From the NCBI GenBank assembly GCA_025210515.1, contig JAOARM010000040.1, forward strand, positions 1-64,000: a DNA stretch of 64,000 bases, read 5' to 3'. Positions 39,899 to 48,736 of the stretch are shown one piece after another. Below the pieces are notes generated by a model. The model was given only the letters and a program-made list of their open reading frames with translations. It did not search any database and was not told the DNA's origin. The translations under genes were made by a program, and so were the position numbers. This stretch comes from Vallitalea sp. (lineage in GTDB: Bacteria > Bacillota > Clostridia > Lachnospirales > Vallitaleaceae). Positions within the stretch are counted from its first letter, which is position 1. Each line of letters starts with the position of its first letter.

Positions 39899-39938
39899 AA
39901 AAAGATAAGCATAATGTTAGCATAATGTTTGTCTTTTT
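39899..39938 (+). terminator. Terminator of the FMN-binding gene
   Basis: AAAAAGATAAGCAT (39899-39912) pairs with ATGTTTGTCTTTTT (39925-39938), allowing two G-T type pairs, and ends in T bases. Confidence 0.65.
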
Positions 39939-40483
39939 ATTATGGTTGTAATTACGGTTATCATCATTTTTATTTGTAAACAAATTCTCAGTTATACTTG
40001 AGTACGTAAATAAATCAAAAAATAATTTAGAAAACGTCTTATAATTAATAAATCATTTGTACTATATAGTGAATGAAGATAACGAATTATTTGTGTTAGA
40101 AAATGAAGTGACGTTATGTATTAAAAAAGTCTTGTTCTAGAAAGAAACAATATTTATCTGTAATTAGTATAACTGAAGAAAAACAATATAAAGGTTAAAT
40201 CAAAAGATAATCTTACATAGGTAAAAAGATTATGATTACAACAGATAGAACTAGAAAAGTAGCAACAAAAGGAACTACAAACCTTTATTTATAAGGTTTG
40301 TGATTTCTATTAATATAAATAGATATTGACTTAAGAAATTAAAAAATGATTAATAGCTCATATTAATAAATATTATGTCGAAAAAAATACAAAAACTATT
40401 ATTATACTATTTATTTGATTTGATTAAAAGTCTATATCTTTATTATGTGCCATGATATAATTTGCAATAACTAATAGGAAAGG
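39939..40483. other. Gene-poor gap with short coding-like fragments
   Basis: About 540 bases. Several short runs in different frames look like decayed coding sequence (for example a hydrophobic MVVITVIIIFICKQILSYT near 39943 and NEDNELFVLENEVTLCI near 40073). A hairpin ACAAACCTT/AAGGTTTGT lies at about 40277-40301. None is a gene I can support. Confidence 0.35.
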
Positions 40484-40590
40484 ATAAAACAAAATAAAAA
40501 ATTAGTTTCAATCTTGTAATGGTTATAGTTTTTGCTAGAATCAATGTGTATGCTTCAAATATAGAGGAAGGAGCAATTATTACAACTTGA
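40453..40590 (+). pseudogene. Remnant of a secreted-protein gene (signal peptide only, frameshifted)
   Basis: An extended -10 box (TG-A-TATAAT, 40453-40461) is followed by a frame IKQNKKLVSIL ending at TAA (40517-40519). In the next frame MVIVFARINVYASNIEEGAI continues (from 40519) and stops at 40590. Joined by one frameshift, they read as a typical signal peptide with a cut after YAS. A start ATG seems lost (ATA at 40484). It resembles the starts of the secreted proteins on both sides. Confidence 0.4.
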
Positions 40591-40666
40591 AAAAGGTAAT
40601 ATAATCATATACAAGTACATAGTACCAAATGTCAAAAAAAAGAGATTTAAGTAGGAGGAAATTATA

Positions 40667-41884
40667 ATGAAAAAAGTAATAAATATATTATCGGTAGTAG
40701 TTTGTTTAATAGTTTTGGGAAATATAAATATTCACGCTCAAGAATCTGATGTATTTTTAAACCCAGAAGATAAGGCTGATGGATTAATATTGAGTAATGA
40801 AAATCTGACTGTAGAAAACCCATATGAAGCATATAACTGTATACGTGCTACAAAACCAATAAAAAGTGGTAAGAGTTATTTTGAAGTTACAATAGATAAA
40901 GGTGATAGTTTTTTATATGCGTCTATGATTGGTATTACTAATAAGAGTGAAGCATTAAAGCATGGGCAAAGTTGCTCTTCACTAAGAAATGCAAGAGTAT
41001 ATAGAGGTAATGGTACAATTTGGACTCCGGAGAAAAGCTATAGTCAAGCATTTGTTGTAGGTGATGTTATAGGTGTTGCTGTAGATATGGACAATGGTAC
41101 AATTGAGTTTTATAAAAATGGAGAATCACTAGGTGTTGCATATGATAATTTATTATTGTTAAATGAAGTATATCCTTTCTTAATAGTATATAAAGACGTG
41201 AAAATGACAGCTAATTTTGGAAAAACAGATTTTAAATATCCAATACCAAATGAATTTAAACCATTGGATAATTCAGTTGATAGTGATAAAAAAGACATAG
41301 AAATTTTATCAAATAAAGATAAAGTTAAAGTAGGGGAAGTATTTACAACAGATGTAGTGATTAATAATCAATCTGATATTTATGCAGAAGATTTCAGTAT
41401 TACATATGAAAAGAATTTGTTTGAATATATTGGACACGAAGAAGTGGATGGATTAAAAGTAATTAAGAGTATAGAGAAGGATGGACTACTTCGTTTTATT
41501 ATTGCAAGTAAAGGAAAAACAAATGTTATAACAGGAACTAACATACTTGTTAAATTAAAATTTAAAGCTAAGAATACTGGAGAGGGATTAGTTGATAGTA
41601 CTAATGCGAGAATTTCTAATATACAAAAAGAATGGGATATCAAAAATAACGAATGTGGAGAAAAAAAGATTGTTGTTGAAGGAATTTCAGATATAAACCG
41701 TACTGGAGAATTTACTTTGCTAGATCTTGCTATTGATGCATTTTATTATAGTGAATTAGTAGAAAACACTGATACTAATAAATATGATACTGATGTTGTA
41801 GCAAACGGAACTATAGATGATGGAGATTTAATACTAATTGTAACCGAAATGTTAAATAATAATAATTATAGTCCTAATAATTAA
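40667..41884 (+). CDS. Secreted SPRY-cohesin-dockerin-like protein
   Basis: 405 residues. Signal peptide to about 25 (ending IHAQ). SPRY-like domain at about 35-195: CIRATKPIKSGKSYFEVTID, IGVAVDMDNGTIEFYKNGES, then VYPFLIVYKDVKMTANFG. Cohesin-like domain at about 208-345: VKVGEVFTTDVVINNQS, EDFSITYEKNLFEYIG, VKLKFKAKNTGEG. The tail (about 348-395) has two dockerin-like calcium loops: DINRTGEFTLLDLAIDAF and DTDVVANGTIDDGDLILIV. SPRY domains are rare in bacteria. It may take part in a cell-surface assembly; no enzyme domain is seen. AGGAGG precedes the ATG. Confidence 0.75.
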   Translation: MKKVINILSVVVCLIVLGNINIHAQESDVFLNPEDKADGLILSNENLTVENPYEAYNCIRATKPIKSGKSYFEVTIDKGDSFLYASMIGITNKSEALKHGQSCSSLRNARVYRGNGTIWTPEKSYSQAFVVGDVIGVAVDMDNGTIEFYKNGESLGVAYDNLLLLNEVYPFLIVYKDVKMTANFGKTDFKYPIPNEFKPLDNSVDSDKKDIEILSNKDKVKVGEVFTTDVVINNQSDIYAEDFSITYEKNLFEYIGHEEVDGLKVIKSIEKDGLLRFIIASKGKTNVITGTNILVKLKFKAKNTGEGLVDSTNARISNIQKEWDIKNNECGEKKIVVEGISDINRTGEFTLLDLAIDAFYYSELVENTDTNKYDTDVVANGTIDDGDLILIVTEMLNNNNYSPNN

Positions 41885-41932
41885 ATTAAACGACCTTCCT
41901 TAAAAGGAGGGTCATTTAATTGTATTTTTTTA
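41881..41932 (+). terminator. Terminator of the SPRY-cohesin gene
   Basis: AATTAAACGACCTTCCT pairs with AGGAGGGTCATTTAATT (one interruption), followed by GTATTTTTTTA. Confidence 0.75.
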
Positions 41933-42282
41933 TATGATTTTAATAATATAATTACCGAATATCACGAGTAGACAACCGAACATCATATTAGTATTTACAA
42001 ATTAAAACAAAATAAGTAAAATATTAATACACTTTAGTATTTTGTAGCGAATAATATTTATATAATTAATGAAGTAAAAACAAATCCAAAAAATAATAAA
42101 GTAAAGATATTTTAAATATTATTAGATGATGTAAACTAATCTAACATTTATGCATTGCTTTTGAAACATTTAATAACATTTAAAGCCGAATAAATAATTA
42201 TATAAATATTGTTTTATAATTTATATTATAATATTATGTTAAGATTACTAAAGTGAATAAATTTAATTTGGAGGAATGTAGT
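41933..42282. other. Gap without a recognised gene
   Basis: About 350 bases, A/T-rich. AAAATATTA/TAGTATTTT near 42022-42047 can form a weak hairpin. TTATAATATTATG near 42226-42239 may be a -10 region for the next gene. Confidence 0.35.
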
Positions 42283-42678
42283 ATGAAAAAGATTTTGTCT
42301 ATGATGTGTTTAGTTTGTTTATTAGCAGTTCAAACAATTAATGTGGATGCCAGCGGTGTCATTCAAACTCAATGTAAAATTTTAGTTAATGGTGTTGATG
42401 TTAAAGTTACTGATACTACTGCTACAAAAAAAGATCAAATAGGTGCAAAAGTTGTATTTTATAATAAACAAGGCGAAGTTGTAGGAACAAAAAAAGTAAT
42501 GAGTAGAATGAAGAACACTCAAACTTTTGAAAAAGTATTTACTAATAATAAAGCCAAATACGGTCAAGTAGAAGTTACAATTTATAAAAATGACAAAGTA
42601 ATTGGACAAACTTGCCATTTTGATATTAAAGATTTTTATGAAGAACCAGAAAAACCAATAATTATTCCAATTAAGTAA
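42283..42678 (+). CDS. Small secreted protein of unknown function
   Basis: 131 residues from ATG 42283, with GGAGG 8 bases upstream (a frame from 42253 would run through it). Signal peptide ending near residue 23 (TINVDAS). The rest is a beta-rich domain (about 28-118: CKILVNGVDVKVTD, IGAKVVFYNKQGEVVGTKKV, GQVEVTIYKNDKVIGQTCHF) with two Cys that could form a disulfide, then a Pro-rich end. It resembles an Ig-like or adhesive module; I do not recognise the family. Confidence 0.65.
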   Translation: MKKILSMMCLVCLLAVQTINVDASGVIQTQCKILVNGVDVKVTDTTATKKDQIGAKVVFYNKQGEVVGTKKVMSRMKNTQTFEKVFTNNKAKYGQVEVTIYKNDKVIGQTCHFDIKDFYEEPEKPIIIPIK

Positions 42679-42748
42679 TTGAATTATAATATCATGTTAA
42701 AAAATAAGCTTACATAACTCATTTTCAAAAATAATGTAAGATTTGTAT

Positions 42749-42841
42749 AGACTAGTTATAGCTATTAATACTTTGAAATATTTTATTTACAGAGTATGTG
42801 CATTGTCTTCAATGGCTTTGCTGTATAGCTAAAACTAGTCT
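42749..42841. repeat. Structured intergenic repeat, copy R6
   Basis: Outer stem AGACTAGTT (42749-42757) with AACTAGTCT (42833-42841), continued by self-complementary TAGCTA on both sides. Hairpin A: ATACT (42768-42772)/AGTAT (42793-42797). Hairpin B: CATTG (42801-42805)-TCTT-CAATG (42810-42814), followed by GCTTTGCT as in the other copies. TTTATTTATT follows. Same architecture as R1-R3. Confidence 0.75.
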
Positions 42842-42861
42842 TTATTTATTATAAAAAACAC

Positions 42862-42905
42862 AAAAACGAATATTTTGTGTAAAAAATTAAAAAACATTCG
42901 GAAAT
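42862..42905. promoter_or_regulatory. Candidate PurR box pair upstream of the purine permease
   Basis: AAAAACGAATATT (about 42862-42873) and the inverse of ATTTCCGAATGTT (about 42892-42904) each contain the CGAA core of PurBoxes and face each other just upstream of the -35. The spacing is larger than in Bacillus pur operators, and CCGAA occurs elsewhere in this region, so this is tentative. Confidence 0.35.
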
Positions 42906-42908
42906 CTA

Positions 42909-42937
42909 TTGACATACTTTGACCGCTTTGCTAATAT
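42909..42937 (+). promoter_or_regulatory. Promoter of the NCS2 permease
   Basis: TTGACA (42909-42914), 17-base spacer, TAATAT (42932-42937); the ribosome site GGAGG follows at about 42956. Confidence 0.7.
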
Positions 42938-42967
42938 AATGATATAAAAATCTTTGGAGGTCAAACC

Positions 42968-44344
42968 ATGGAAAAATTTTTTAAATTAAAAGAAAATAAT
43001 ACTAATGTTAAGACGGAAATTATTGCAGGATTCACAACATTTATGGCTATGGCGTACATAATTATTGTTAACCCAGGAACGCTTGTCGGATGGGAGAATA
43101 TGGGTTCACCTTTATTCAATGCGGTACTAGCGGCGACTTGTATTTCAGCTGCAATAGGAACACTAATTATGGGATTATACGCAAACTTACCTTTTGCACA
43201 AGCTCCTGGAATGGGACTTAATGTGTTTTTTGCTTCAGTTGTAGTAGGTACAGGTGCTCATCAAATGGGATATACATTTGAAGAAGGTTTAGCTATTATT
43301 TGTATATCTGGTATAGTATTTATATTATTAACTTTAACAGGATTTAGAGAAAAGATTGTTGACGCAATACCAGCTAATATTAAATATTCTATTACAGCAG
43401 GTATTGGATTATTTATCGCTGTTATAGGATTAAAAAACGGTGGAATAATTGTCGCTGTTGAAGGAAAAGGATTTTTCTTAACTAACTTTAGTAATTTTGA
43501 AGGAAGTAAAGTTGCTATTGTAGCATTAATAGGACTTCTTATTATTGCAATTCTTATGTTAATGAAAGTAAGAGGAGCATTATTATTTGGTATTTTAATT
43601 GCTACACTTGTTGGTATTCCATTTGGAGTTACTAACTTAGAGCCTTTAAAGACAGCAGCAGATGCAGGAACATTATTTAGTGTTCCAGACTTATCACCTA
43701 CATTTTTGAAACTTGATTTTAATGGATTATTTCAAGGAAAAGGAATATTTGATGCAATATTAACATTATTAATGGTTGTTGTTGCATTTACGTTAGTAGA
43801 TATGTTTGATACTATCGGTACATTAGTTGGAACAGCTACAAAAGCTGGAATGGTAGATAAAAATGGTAGAGTAATTCGTATGAATAAAGCATTAATGGCA
43901 GATGCAATTGCAACTACTGCTGGTGCATTACTTGGAACATCTACAGTAACAACTTACTTAGAAAGTAATACTGGTATTTCAGAAGGTGGAAGAACAGGTC
44001 TTACTGCTGTTACAGTTGCCGTATTATTCATTATATCATTATTTGCAGCACCTATTGTAGGGATTATTCCAGGAGCTGCTACAGCACCTGCACTTATTAT
44101 GGTTGGTGTTCTAATGATTGGAGCAGTTAAAAATATTACATTTGATACAATTGATGATTCAATGCCAGCATTTTTAACAATGGTAATGATGCCATTTACT
44201 CAAAGTATTGCGACTGGTATAGCATTTGGATTTATTTCTTATTCAATATTAAAAACTGCAAAAGGAAAATACAAAGAAGTTCATCCAATTGTATACATAT
44301 TAGCAATATTATTTATTATAAGATTTTTGATTTTGCCAGCTTAA
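42968..44344 (+). CDS. NCS2-family purine permease (PbuG/AzgA-like)
   Basis: 458 residues, about 12-14 helices. MEKFFKLKENNTNVKTEIIA followed by GFTTFMAMAYIIIVNP is the AzgA-type start. APGMGLNVFF (about 76-85) and TVTTYLESNTGISEGGRTGL (about 327-346) are the signature segments of hypoxanthine/guanine transporters. It imports nucleobases with protons. TTGGAGG precedes the ATG. Its neighbours, the ZTP switch and purH, support a purine role. Adenine or xanthine as substrate remains possible. Confidence 0.9.
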   Translation: MEKFFKLKENNTNVKTEIIAGFTTFMAMAYIIIVNPGTLVGWENMGSPLFNAVLAATCISAAIGTLIMGLYANLPFAQAPGMGLNVFFASVVVGTGAHQMGYTFEEGLAIICISGIVFILLTLTGFREKIVDAIPANIKYSITAGIGLFIAVIGLKNGGIIVAVEGKGFFLTNFSNFEGSKVAIVALIGLLIIAILMLMKVRGALLFGILIATLVGIPFGVTNLEPLKTAADAGTLFSVPDLSPTFLKLDFNGLFQGKGIFDAILTLLMVVVAFTLVDMFDTIGTLVGTATKAGMVDKNGRVIRMNKALMADAIATTAGALLGTSTVTTYLESNTGISEGGRTGLTAVTVAVLFIISLFAAPIVGIIPGAATAPALIMVGVLMIGAVKNITFDTIDDSMPAFLTMVMMPFTQSIATGIAFGFISYSILKTAKGKYKEVHPIVYILAILFIIRFLILPA

Positions 44345-44410
44345 TATATTAGCAAAATTATTAAATATAAAATATAGATTCTTATTTAATTAAAATTCAA
44401 CTAAATACTT

Positions 44411-44524
44411 CTCTGTATGACTGGCGGAAAGTGGGAAAACCCACAGGAAGTACAGAGATAATTATGCCGACCGCCTGGGCAATTAGACAAATTAAGTCTA
44501 TAGTACCAGGCGGTTTTTGTTTTA
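44411..44524 (+). promoter_or_regulatory. ZTP riboswitch (pfl motif) with terminator
   Basis: P1 pairs CTCTGTA (44411-44417) with TACAGAG (44451-44457). Between them ACTGGCGG and a GTGGG-AAAA-CCCAC hairpin are found. The downstream signature GCCGACCGCCTGGGCA begins at 44466, and CCGCCTGG (44471-44478) pairs with CCAGGCGG (44505-44512) to form a terminator with a T run. This matches the consensus of the ZTP/ZMP riboswitch, where the ligand opens the terminator when 10-formyl-tetrahydrofolate is short. It controls pflB and probably purH. Confidence 0.93.
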
Positions 44525-44605
44525 GATTTTTCTTTCTAATATATATAATCACTTGGATGCATGTAATAATGACTTGAATCATATTATAAGAAAGGGTAGG
44601 ATATA

Positions 44606-46831
44606 ATGAAAAGTTGGTGTAATTTTACAGAAGGTATTTGGCAAAAAGAAATTAATGTAAGAGATTTTATTCAGAAAAATTATGAACCATATGCAGGAGA
44701 TGAAAGCTTTTTACAAGGTGCAACAGAAAGGACAAAAAGTCTATTAAGCAGATTTGAACAATTAAGAACTAAGGAATTAGAAAATAATGGTGTATTAGAT
44801 ATTGACACACGTACAGTTGCATCTCTAGTCACTTTTCAACCAGGTTATTTAGATAAAGATAATGAAATAATTGTAGGACTACAGACAGACGAACCACTAA
44901 AAAGAGCAATTAACCCTTTCGGGGGGATAAGAATGTCTAGAAGTGCTTGTGAAGCTTATGGATATAAAGTTGATCCAAAAATAGAAGAAGAATTTACTTA
45001 TAGAACAACTCATAATGATGGTGTATTTCGAGTTTATTCACACGAAATGAAGTTAGCAAGAAAAACAGGTATAATTACTGGATTACCAGATGCTTATGGT
45101 AGAGGAAGAATAATTGGTGATTATCGTCGTGTAGCTTTATATGGAGTTGATTTTTTAGTAGAACAGAAAAATAAAGACAAAGATATCTATAGTAATAAGA
45201 TGATGGATGAAGAAAATATTAAAACATTAGAAGAATTATATAGACAGATAGATTTTCTTAACAAACTTAAAGAAATGGCAGCTATGTATGGGCACGATAT
45301 ATCTAATCCAGCTAAAAATGCTATGGAAGCTATACAATGGACATATTTTGCTTATCTTGGAGCTATAAAAGAGCAAAATGGTGCAGCTATGTCTCTTGGA
45401 AGAGTTAGTACATTTTTTGATATATATATTAGTAGAGATATAGAACAAGGATTATTAACAGAAGAAAAAGCACAAGAATTAATTGATGATTTAGTGTTAA
45501 AACTAAGAATGGCAAGACAGCTTAGAACACCAGAATACAATGAACTTTTTGCTGGTGATCCAATGTGGATTACTGAAGTTATTGGTGGTATGGGTATTGA
45601 TGGAAGAACGCTTGTAACTAAAACTTCATATAGATTTTTAAATACATTATATACACTAGGGTCTGCACCTGAACCTAATATAACTATTCTATGGTCTAAT
45701 AATCTACCAACCTATTTTAAAAAATATTGTGCCAAAGTATCTATAGATACAGATTCTATACAATATGAAAATGATGATTTAATGAGAAGTAGATATGGTG
45801 ATGATTATGGTATAGCTTGTTGTGTGTCAGCTATGAAAATAGGTAAACAAATGCAGTTTTTTGGAGCAAGATGTAATCTACCAAAAGTGTTATTAATGGC
45901 ATTAAACGGTGGTAGAGATGAGTTAAAAGGTTTACAGGTTGGACCAGAACTTCAACCGATTAATTCAGATATACTAGATTATGAAGAGGTTATTGAAAGA
46001 TTTAGTATATATCAGAAATGGCTATGTAGATTGTATGTGAATACAATGAATGTAATTCATTATATGCATGATAAATATGCATATGAAAAGTTACAAATGG
46101 CACTACATGATACAGAAGTAGAGAGAGTAATGGCATTTGGAATGGCTGGTTTATCAGTTGTTGCCGATTCGCTAAGTGCTATTAAATATGCAAAAGTAAA
46201 ACCAATAAGAGATAACAATAATTTAATAGTTGATTTTGAGATAGAAGGCAATTATCCTAAATTTGGTAATGATGATGACAGGGTAGATTCAATTGCAAAA
46301 GGGTTGACCTCCCATTTTATATGTGAACTAAATAAGCATAAAACTTATAGGAATTCTACCCAGTCATTATCTATTCTAACTATTACTTCTAATGTTGTAT
46401 ATGGTAACAAAACAGGAGCTACTCCAGATGGTAGAAAATATGGAGAACCATTTGCGCCAGGAGCTAATCCTATGCATAATAGAGAAAGCAAAGGTGCGTT
46501 AGCATCACTTAATTCTGTAGCGAAGATACCATATGATTGCTGTAGAGATGGAATTTCTTGTACTTTTTCTATTCAACCTAATACTTTAGGTAAGAAAGAA
46601 GAGGAAAGAATTAATAACTTAGTAGGTATTCTAGATGGATATTTTCACAAGGAAGCTCATCATATTAATGTTAATGTATTAGATAAACAAAAATTAATAG
46701 ACGCAATGGATAATCCAAGTAAATATCCTAATCTTACTATAAGAGTTTCTGGGTATGCAGTTAATTTTAATTCATTAAGCAAAGAACAAAAACAAGAAGT
46801 AATTAGTAGAACTTATCATGAAAAGGTTTAA
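44606..46831 (+). CDS. pflB: Formate C-acetyltransferase (pyruvate formate-lyase)
   Basis: 741 residues. The thiyl Cys pair is in [20 protein letters not shown] (about 407-426). The glycyl radical site is RVSGYAVNF near the C-terminus (about 712-720). Splits pyruvate with CoA into acetyl-CoA and formate under anaerobic conditions. The activating enzyme PflA is not adjacent, which is unusual. Under the ZTP riboswitch the enzyme probably serves to make formate for formyl-tetrahydrofolate. AAAGGG precedes the ATG. Confidence 0.95.
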   Translation: MKSWCNFTEGIWQKEINVRDFIQKNYEPYAGDESFLQGATERTKSLLSRFEQLRTKELENNGVLDIDTRTVASLVTFQPGYLDKDNEIIVGLQTDEPLKRAINPFGGIRMSRSACEAYGYKVDPKIEEEFTYRTTHNDGVFRVYSHEMKLARKTGIITGLPDAYGRGRIIGDYRRVALYGVDFLVEQKNKDKDIYSNKMMDEENIKTLEELYRQIDFLNKLKEMAAMYGHDISNPAKNAMEAIQWTYFAYLGAIKEQNGAAMSLGRVSTFFDIYISRDIEQGLLTEEKAQELIDDLVLKLRMARQLRTPEYNELFAGDPMWITEVIGGMGIDGRTLVTKTSYRFLNTLYTLGSAPEPNITILWSNNLPTYFKKYCAKVSIDTDSIQYENDDLMRSRYGDDYGIACCVSAMKIGKQMQFFGARCNLPKVLLMALNGGRDELKGLQVGPELQPINSDILDYEEVIERFSIYQKWLCRLYVNTMNVIHYMHDKYAYEKLQMALHDTEVERVMAFGMAGLSVVADSLSAIKYAKVKPIRDNNNLIVDFEIEGNYPKFGNDDDRVDSIAKGLTSHFICELNKHKTYRNSTQSLSILTITSNVVYGNKTGATPDGRKYGEPFAPGANPMHNRESKGALASLNSVAKIPYDCCRDGISCTFSIQPNTLGKKEEERINNLVGILDGYFHKEAHHINVNVLDKQKLIDAMDNPSKYPNLTIRVSGYAVNFNSLSKEQKQEVISRTYHEKV

Positions 46832-46854
46832 ATATATATAATTAAGTAAGAAAT

Positions 46855-46876
46855 ATATATGTAGCAATATTAATAG
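46855..46876 (+). other. Inverted repeat between pflB and purH
   Basis: TATGTAGC and GCTACATA pair around an A/T loop. It has no T run, so it is more likely a message-processing or stabilising hairpin than a terminator. Confidence 0.35.
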
Positions 46877-46949
46877 CTACATAATGTGATTAATATCATA
46901 GAATTAGATTATATTATTAACTATAAAATGATAAAAAGGAGAATACACA

Positions 46950-48506
46950 ATGAAGAGAGCATTAATTAGTGTTTCAGATAAGACAGGAATAGTAGAATTC
47001 GCTAAGAAGTTAGTTGAGCTTGGTGTAGAGATAATATCAACTGGAGGGACAGCTAAGAAGCTTATTGAAGAAGGAGTAGATGTAATTGGAATCTCAGAAG
47101 TTACAGGATTTCCTGAGTGTTTAGATGGAAGAGTAAAGACTCTTCACCCTAATATTCATGCGGGATTACTTGCAATGAGAAGTAATGATGAGCATATGAA
47201 ACAATTAGAGCAATTAAATGTAACACCTATAGATTTAGTAGTTGTTAATCTATATCCTTTTAAACAAACAATATTAAAAGAAAATGTTAGTAGAGAAGAT
47301 GCAATTGAAAATATTGATATTGGTGGTCCAACTATGCTTCGTTCAGCAGCTAAAAACTATCAAGATGTTGCGGTTGTAGTTGATCCAGAAGACTATAACA
47401 AAGTATTAGAAGAAGTAAAAGAAAATGGACAAGTTTCATACGAAACAAAGTTTTATCTATGTTCTAAAGTTTTTGAACATACTTCACATTATGATACACT
47501 AATTGCTAACTATATGAGAGAGCAAAGAGGAGCTACTGATTTACCAGATACAATTAGCATGACTTTTGAAAAAGTACAAGATATGAGATATGGAGAAAAC
47601 CCACATCAAAAAGCAGCTTTTTATAAAGAAGTAGGTAATACAAAAGGATGTTTAACTAATGCAGTTCAACTTCATGGAAAAGCTTTATCTTTTAATAATA
47701 TTAATGATACTAATGGAGCACTAGAGTTACTAAAAGAATTTGAAGAACCAACAATAGTTGCTTGTAAGCATGCAAATCCATGTGGCGTTGGTAGTGCTTC
47801 AAATATTTATGAAGCTTATATTAAGGCATACAAAGCTGATCCAGTATCAATATTCGGAGGAATAGTTGTAGCTAATAGAGAAATAGATGAAAAAACAGCA
47901 GAAGAAATTAATAAAATATTTGTTGAAATAGTAGTTGCGCCAAGTTATACGAAAGAAGCGCTAGGAGTACTTACTAAGAAGAAAAATATTAGAGTGTTAA
48001 CACTAGAGAATATATTAACAAAACAACCTGATACAGCATATGATCTAAAAAAAGTAAGTGGTGGCTTGCTTGTTCAGACAATTGATAATAAACTATTACC
48101 TGAAGAAGAGTTAAAAGTTGTTACAGATAGAAAACCTTCTGAGAAAGAAATGGAAGATTTATTATTTGCATGGAAAGTAGTAAAATATGCAAAATCTAAT
48201 GGTATAGCAATTGGTAAAGATAAGATGTCGTTAGGTGTAGGACCAGGACAAGTTAATAGAATATGGGCTTGTAAACAAGCTATTGAGCATGGAGTAGAAC
48301 ATCTTGGAGAGAATAGTTTGCAAGGAGCTAGTCTTGCATCAGATGCATTTTTCCCATTTGCTGATTGTGTTGAAGAAGCAGCAAAAGCTGGCATTACTTG
48401 TATTATTCAACCAGGTGGATCTATTAGAGATGATGAGTCAATAGAAGCATGTAATAAACATAATATTGCAATGGTATTTACAGGAATGAGACACTTTAGA
48501 CATTAA
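46950..48506 (+). CDS. purH: Bifunctional AICAR formyltransferase/IMP cyclohydrolase
   Basis: 518 residues. The N-terminal MGS-like cyclohydrolase domain begins [20 protein letters not shown] and has [14 protein letters not shown] (about 64-77). The C-terminal AICAR transformylase holds [18 protein letters not shown] (about 274-291) with the catalytic Lys-His. It does the last two steps of IMP synthesis and uses the 10-formyl-tetrahydrofolate whose shortage the ZTP riboswitch senses. It lies 118 bases after pflB with no terminator between. AAGGAG precedes the ATG. Confidence 0.97.
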   Translation: MKRALISVSDKTGIVEFAKKLVELGVEIISTGGTAKKLIEEGVDVIGISEVTGFPECLDGRVKTLHPNIHAGLLAMRSNDEHMKQLEQLNVTPIDLVVVNLYPFKQTILKENVSREDAIENIDIGGPTMLRSAAKNYQDVAVVVDPEDYNKVLEEVKENGQVSYETKFYLCSKVFEHTSHYDTLIANYMREQRGATDLPDTISMTFEKVQDMRYGENPHQKAAFYKEVGNTKGCLTNAVQLHGKALSFNNINDTNGALELLKEFEEPTIVACKHANPCGVGSASNIYEAYIKAYKADPVSIFGGIVVANREIDEKTAEEINKIFVEIVVAPSYTKEALGVLTKKKNIRVLTLENILTKQPDTAYDLKKVSGGLLVQTIDNKLLPEEELKVVTDRKPSEKEMEDLLFAWKVVKYAKSNGIAIGKDKMSLGVGPGQVNRIWACKQAIEHGVEHLGENSLQGASLASDAFFPFADCVEEAAKAGITCIIQPGGSIRDDESIEACNKHNIAMVFTGMRHFRH

Positions 48507-48533
48507 TAATTATTATATATAACAGAGTATTGT

Positions 48534-48601
48534 AGATAGACTAGATTTAAGAGTATGTATACGCCTTTTAGGCATTGCTTACTCCTAAACCTAGTCTATC
48601 T
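48534..48601. repeat. Structured intergenic repeat, copy R7 (compact), likely purH terminator
   Basis: Stem AGATAGACTAG (48534-48544) with CTAGTCTATCT (48591-48601), perfect, extended by ATTTA/TAAAC. Inside, GAGTA (48551-48555)/TACTC (48580-48584) encloses GCC (48563-48565)-TTTTA-GGC (48571-48573). Hairpins A and B are nested here, not side by side. TTTATTTTAT follows. Confidence 0.8.
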
Positions 48602-48632
48602 TTATTTTATCATAAATTAAAAATCACATAGA

Positions 48633-48676
48633 TTTCAAATTAATTTCACATTGTTTTCACATGACGATTATATAAT
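48633..48676 (+). promoter_or_regulatory. Three phased 11-bp repeats and -10 box upstream of the repeat protein
   Basis: TTTCAA (48633-48638), TTTCAC (48644-48649) and TTTCAC (48655-48660) are exactly 11 bases apart. TATAAT (48671-48676) lies ten bases further. This is the pattern of OmpR/PhoP-family activator sites that replace the -35. It could be bound by the response regulator encoded at 49871 or by PhoB. Confidence 0.6.
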
Positions 48677-48736
48677 TAACTCATGAAATAAACAAAACAA
48701 CAATAAAAAATATTAAAAAGATGGAGGTAAATAATT

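Noticed and set aside
41950..41990. Two PurBox-like CCGAA sequences upstream of the small secreted protein
   Set aside because: They are in the same orientation, no purine gene follows, and similar CCGAA words recur in this AT-rich gap.
44397..44582. A 61-codon open frame on the minus strand over the pflB leader
   Set aside because: It lies entirely over the ZTP riboswitch and its terminator, whose RNA features explain the sequence.
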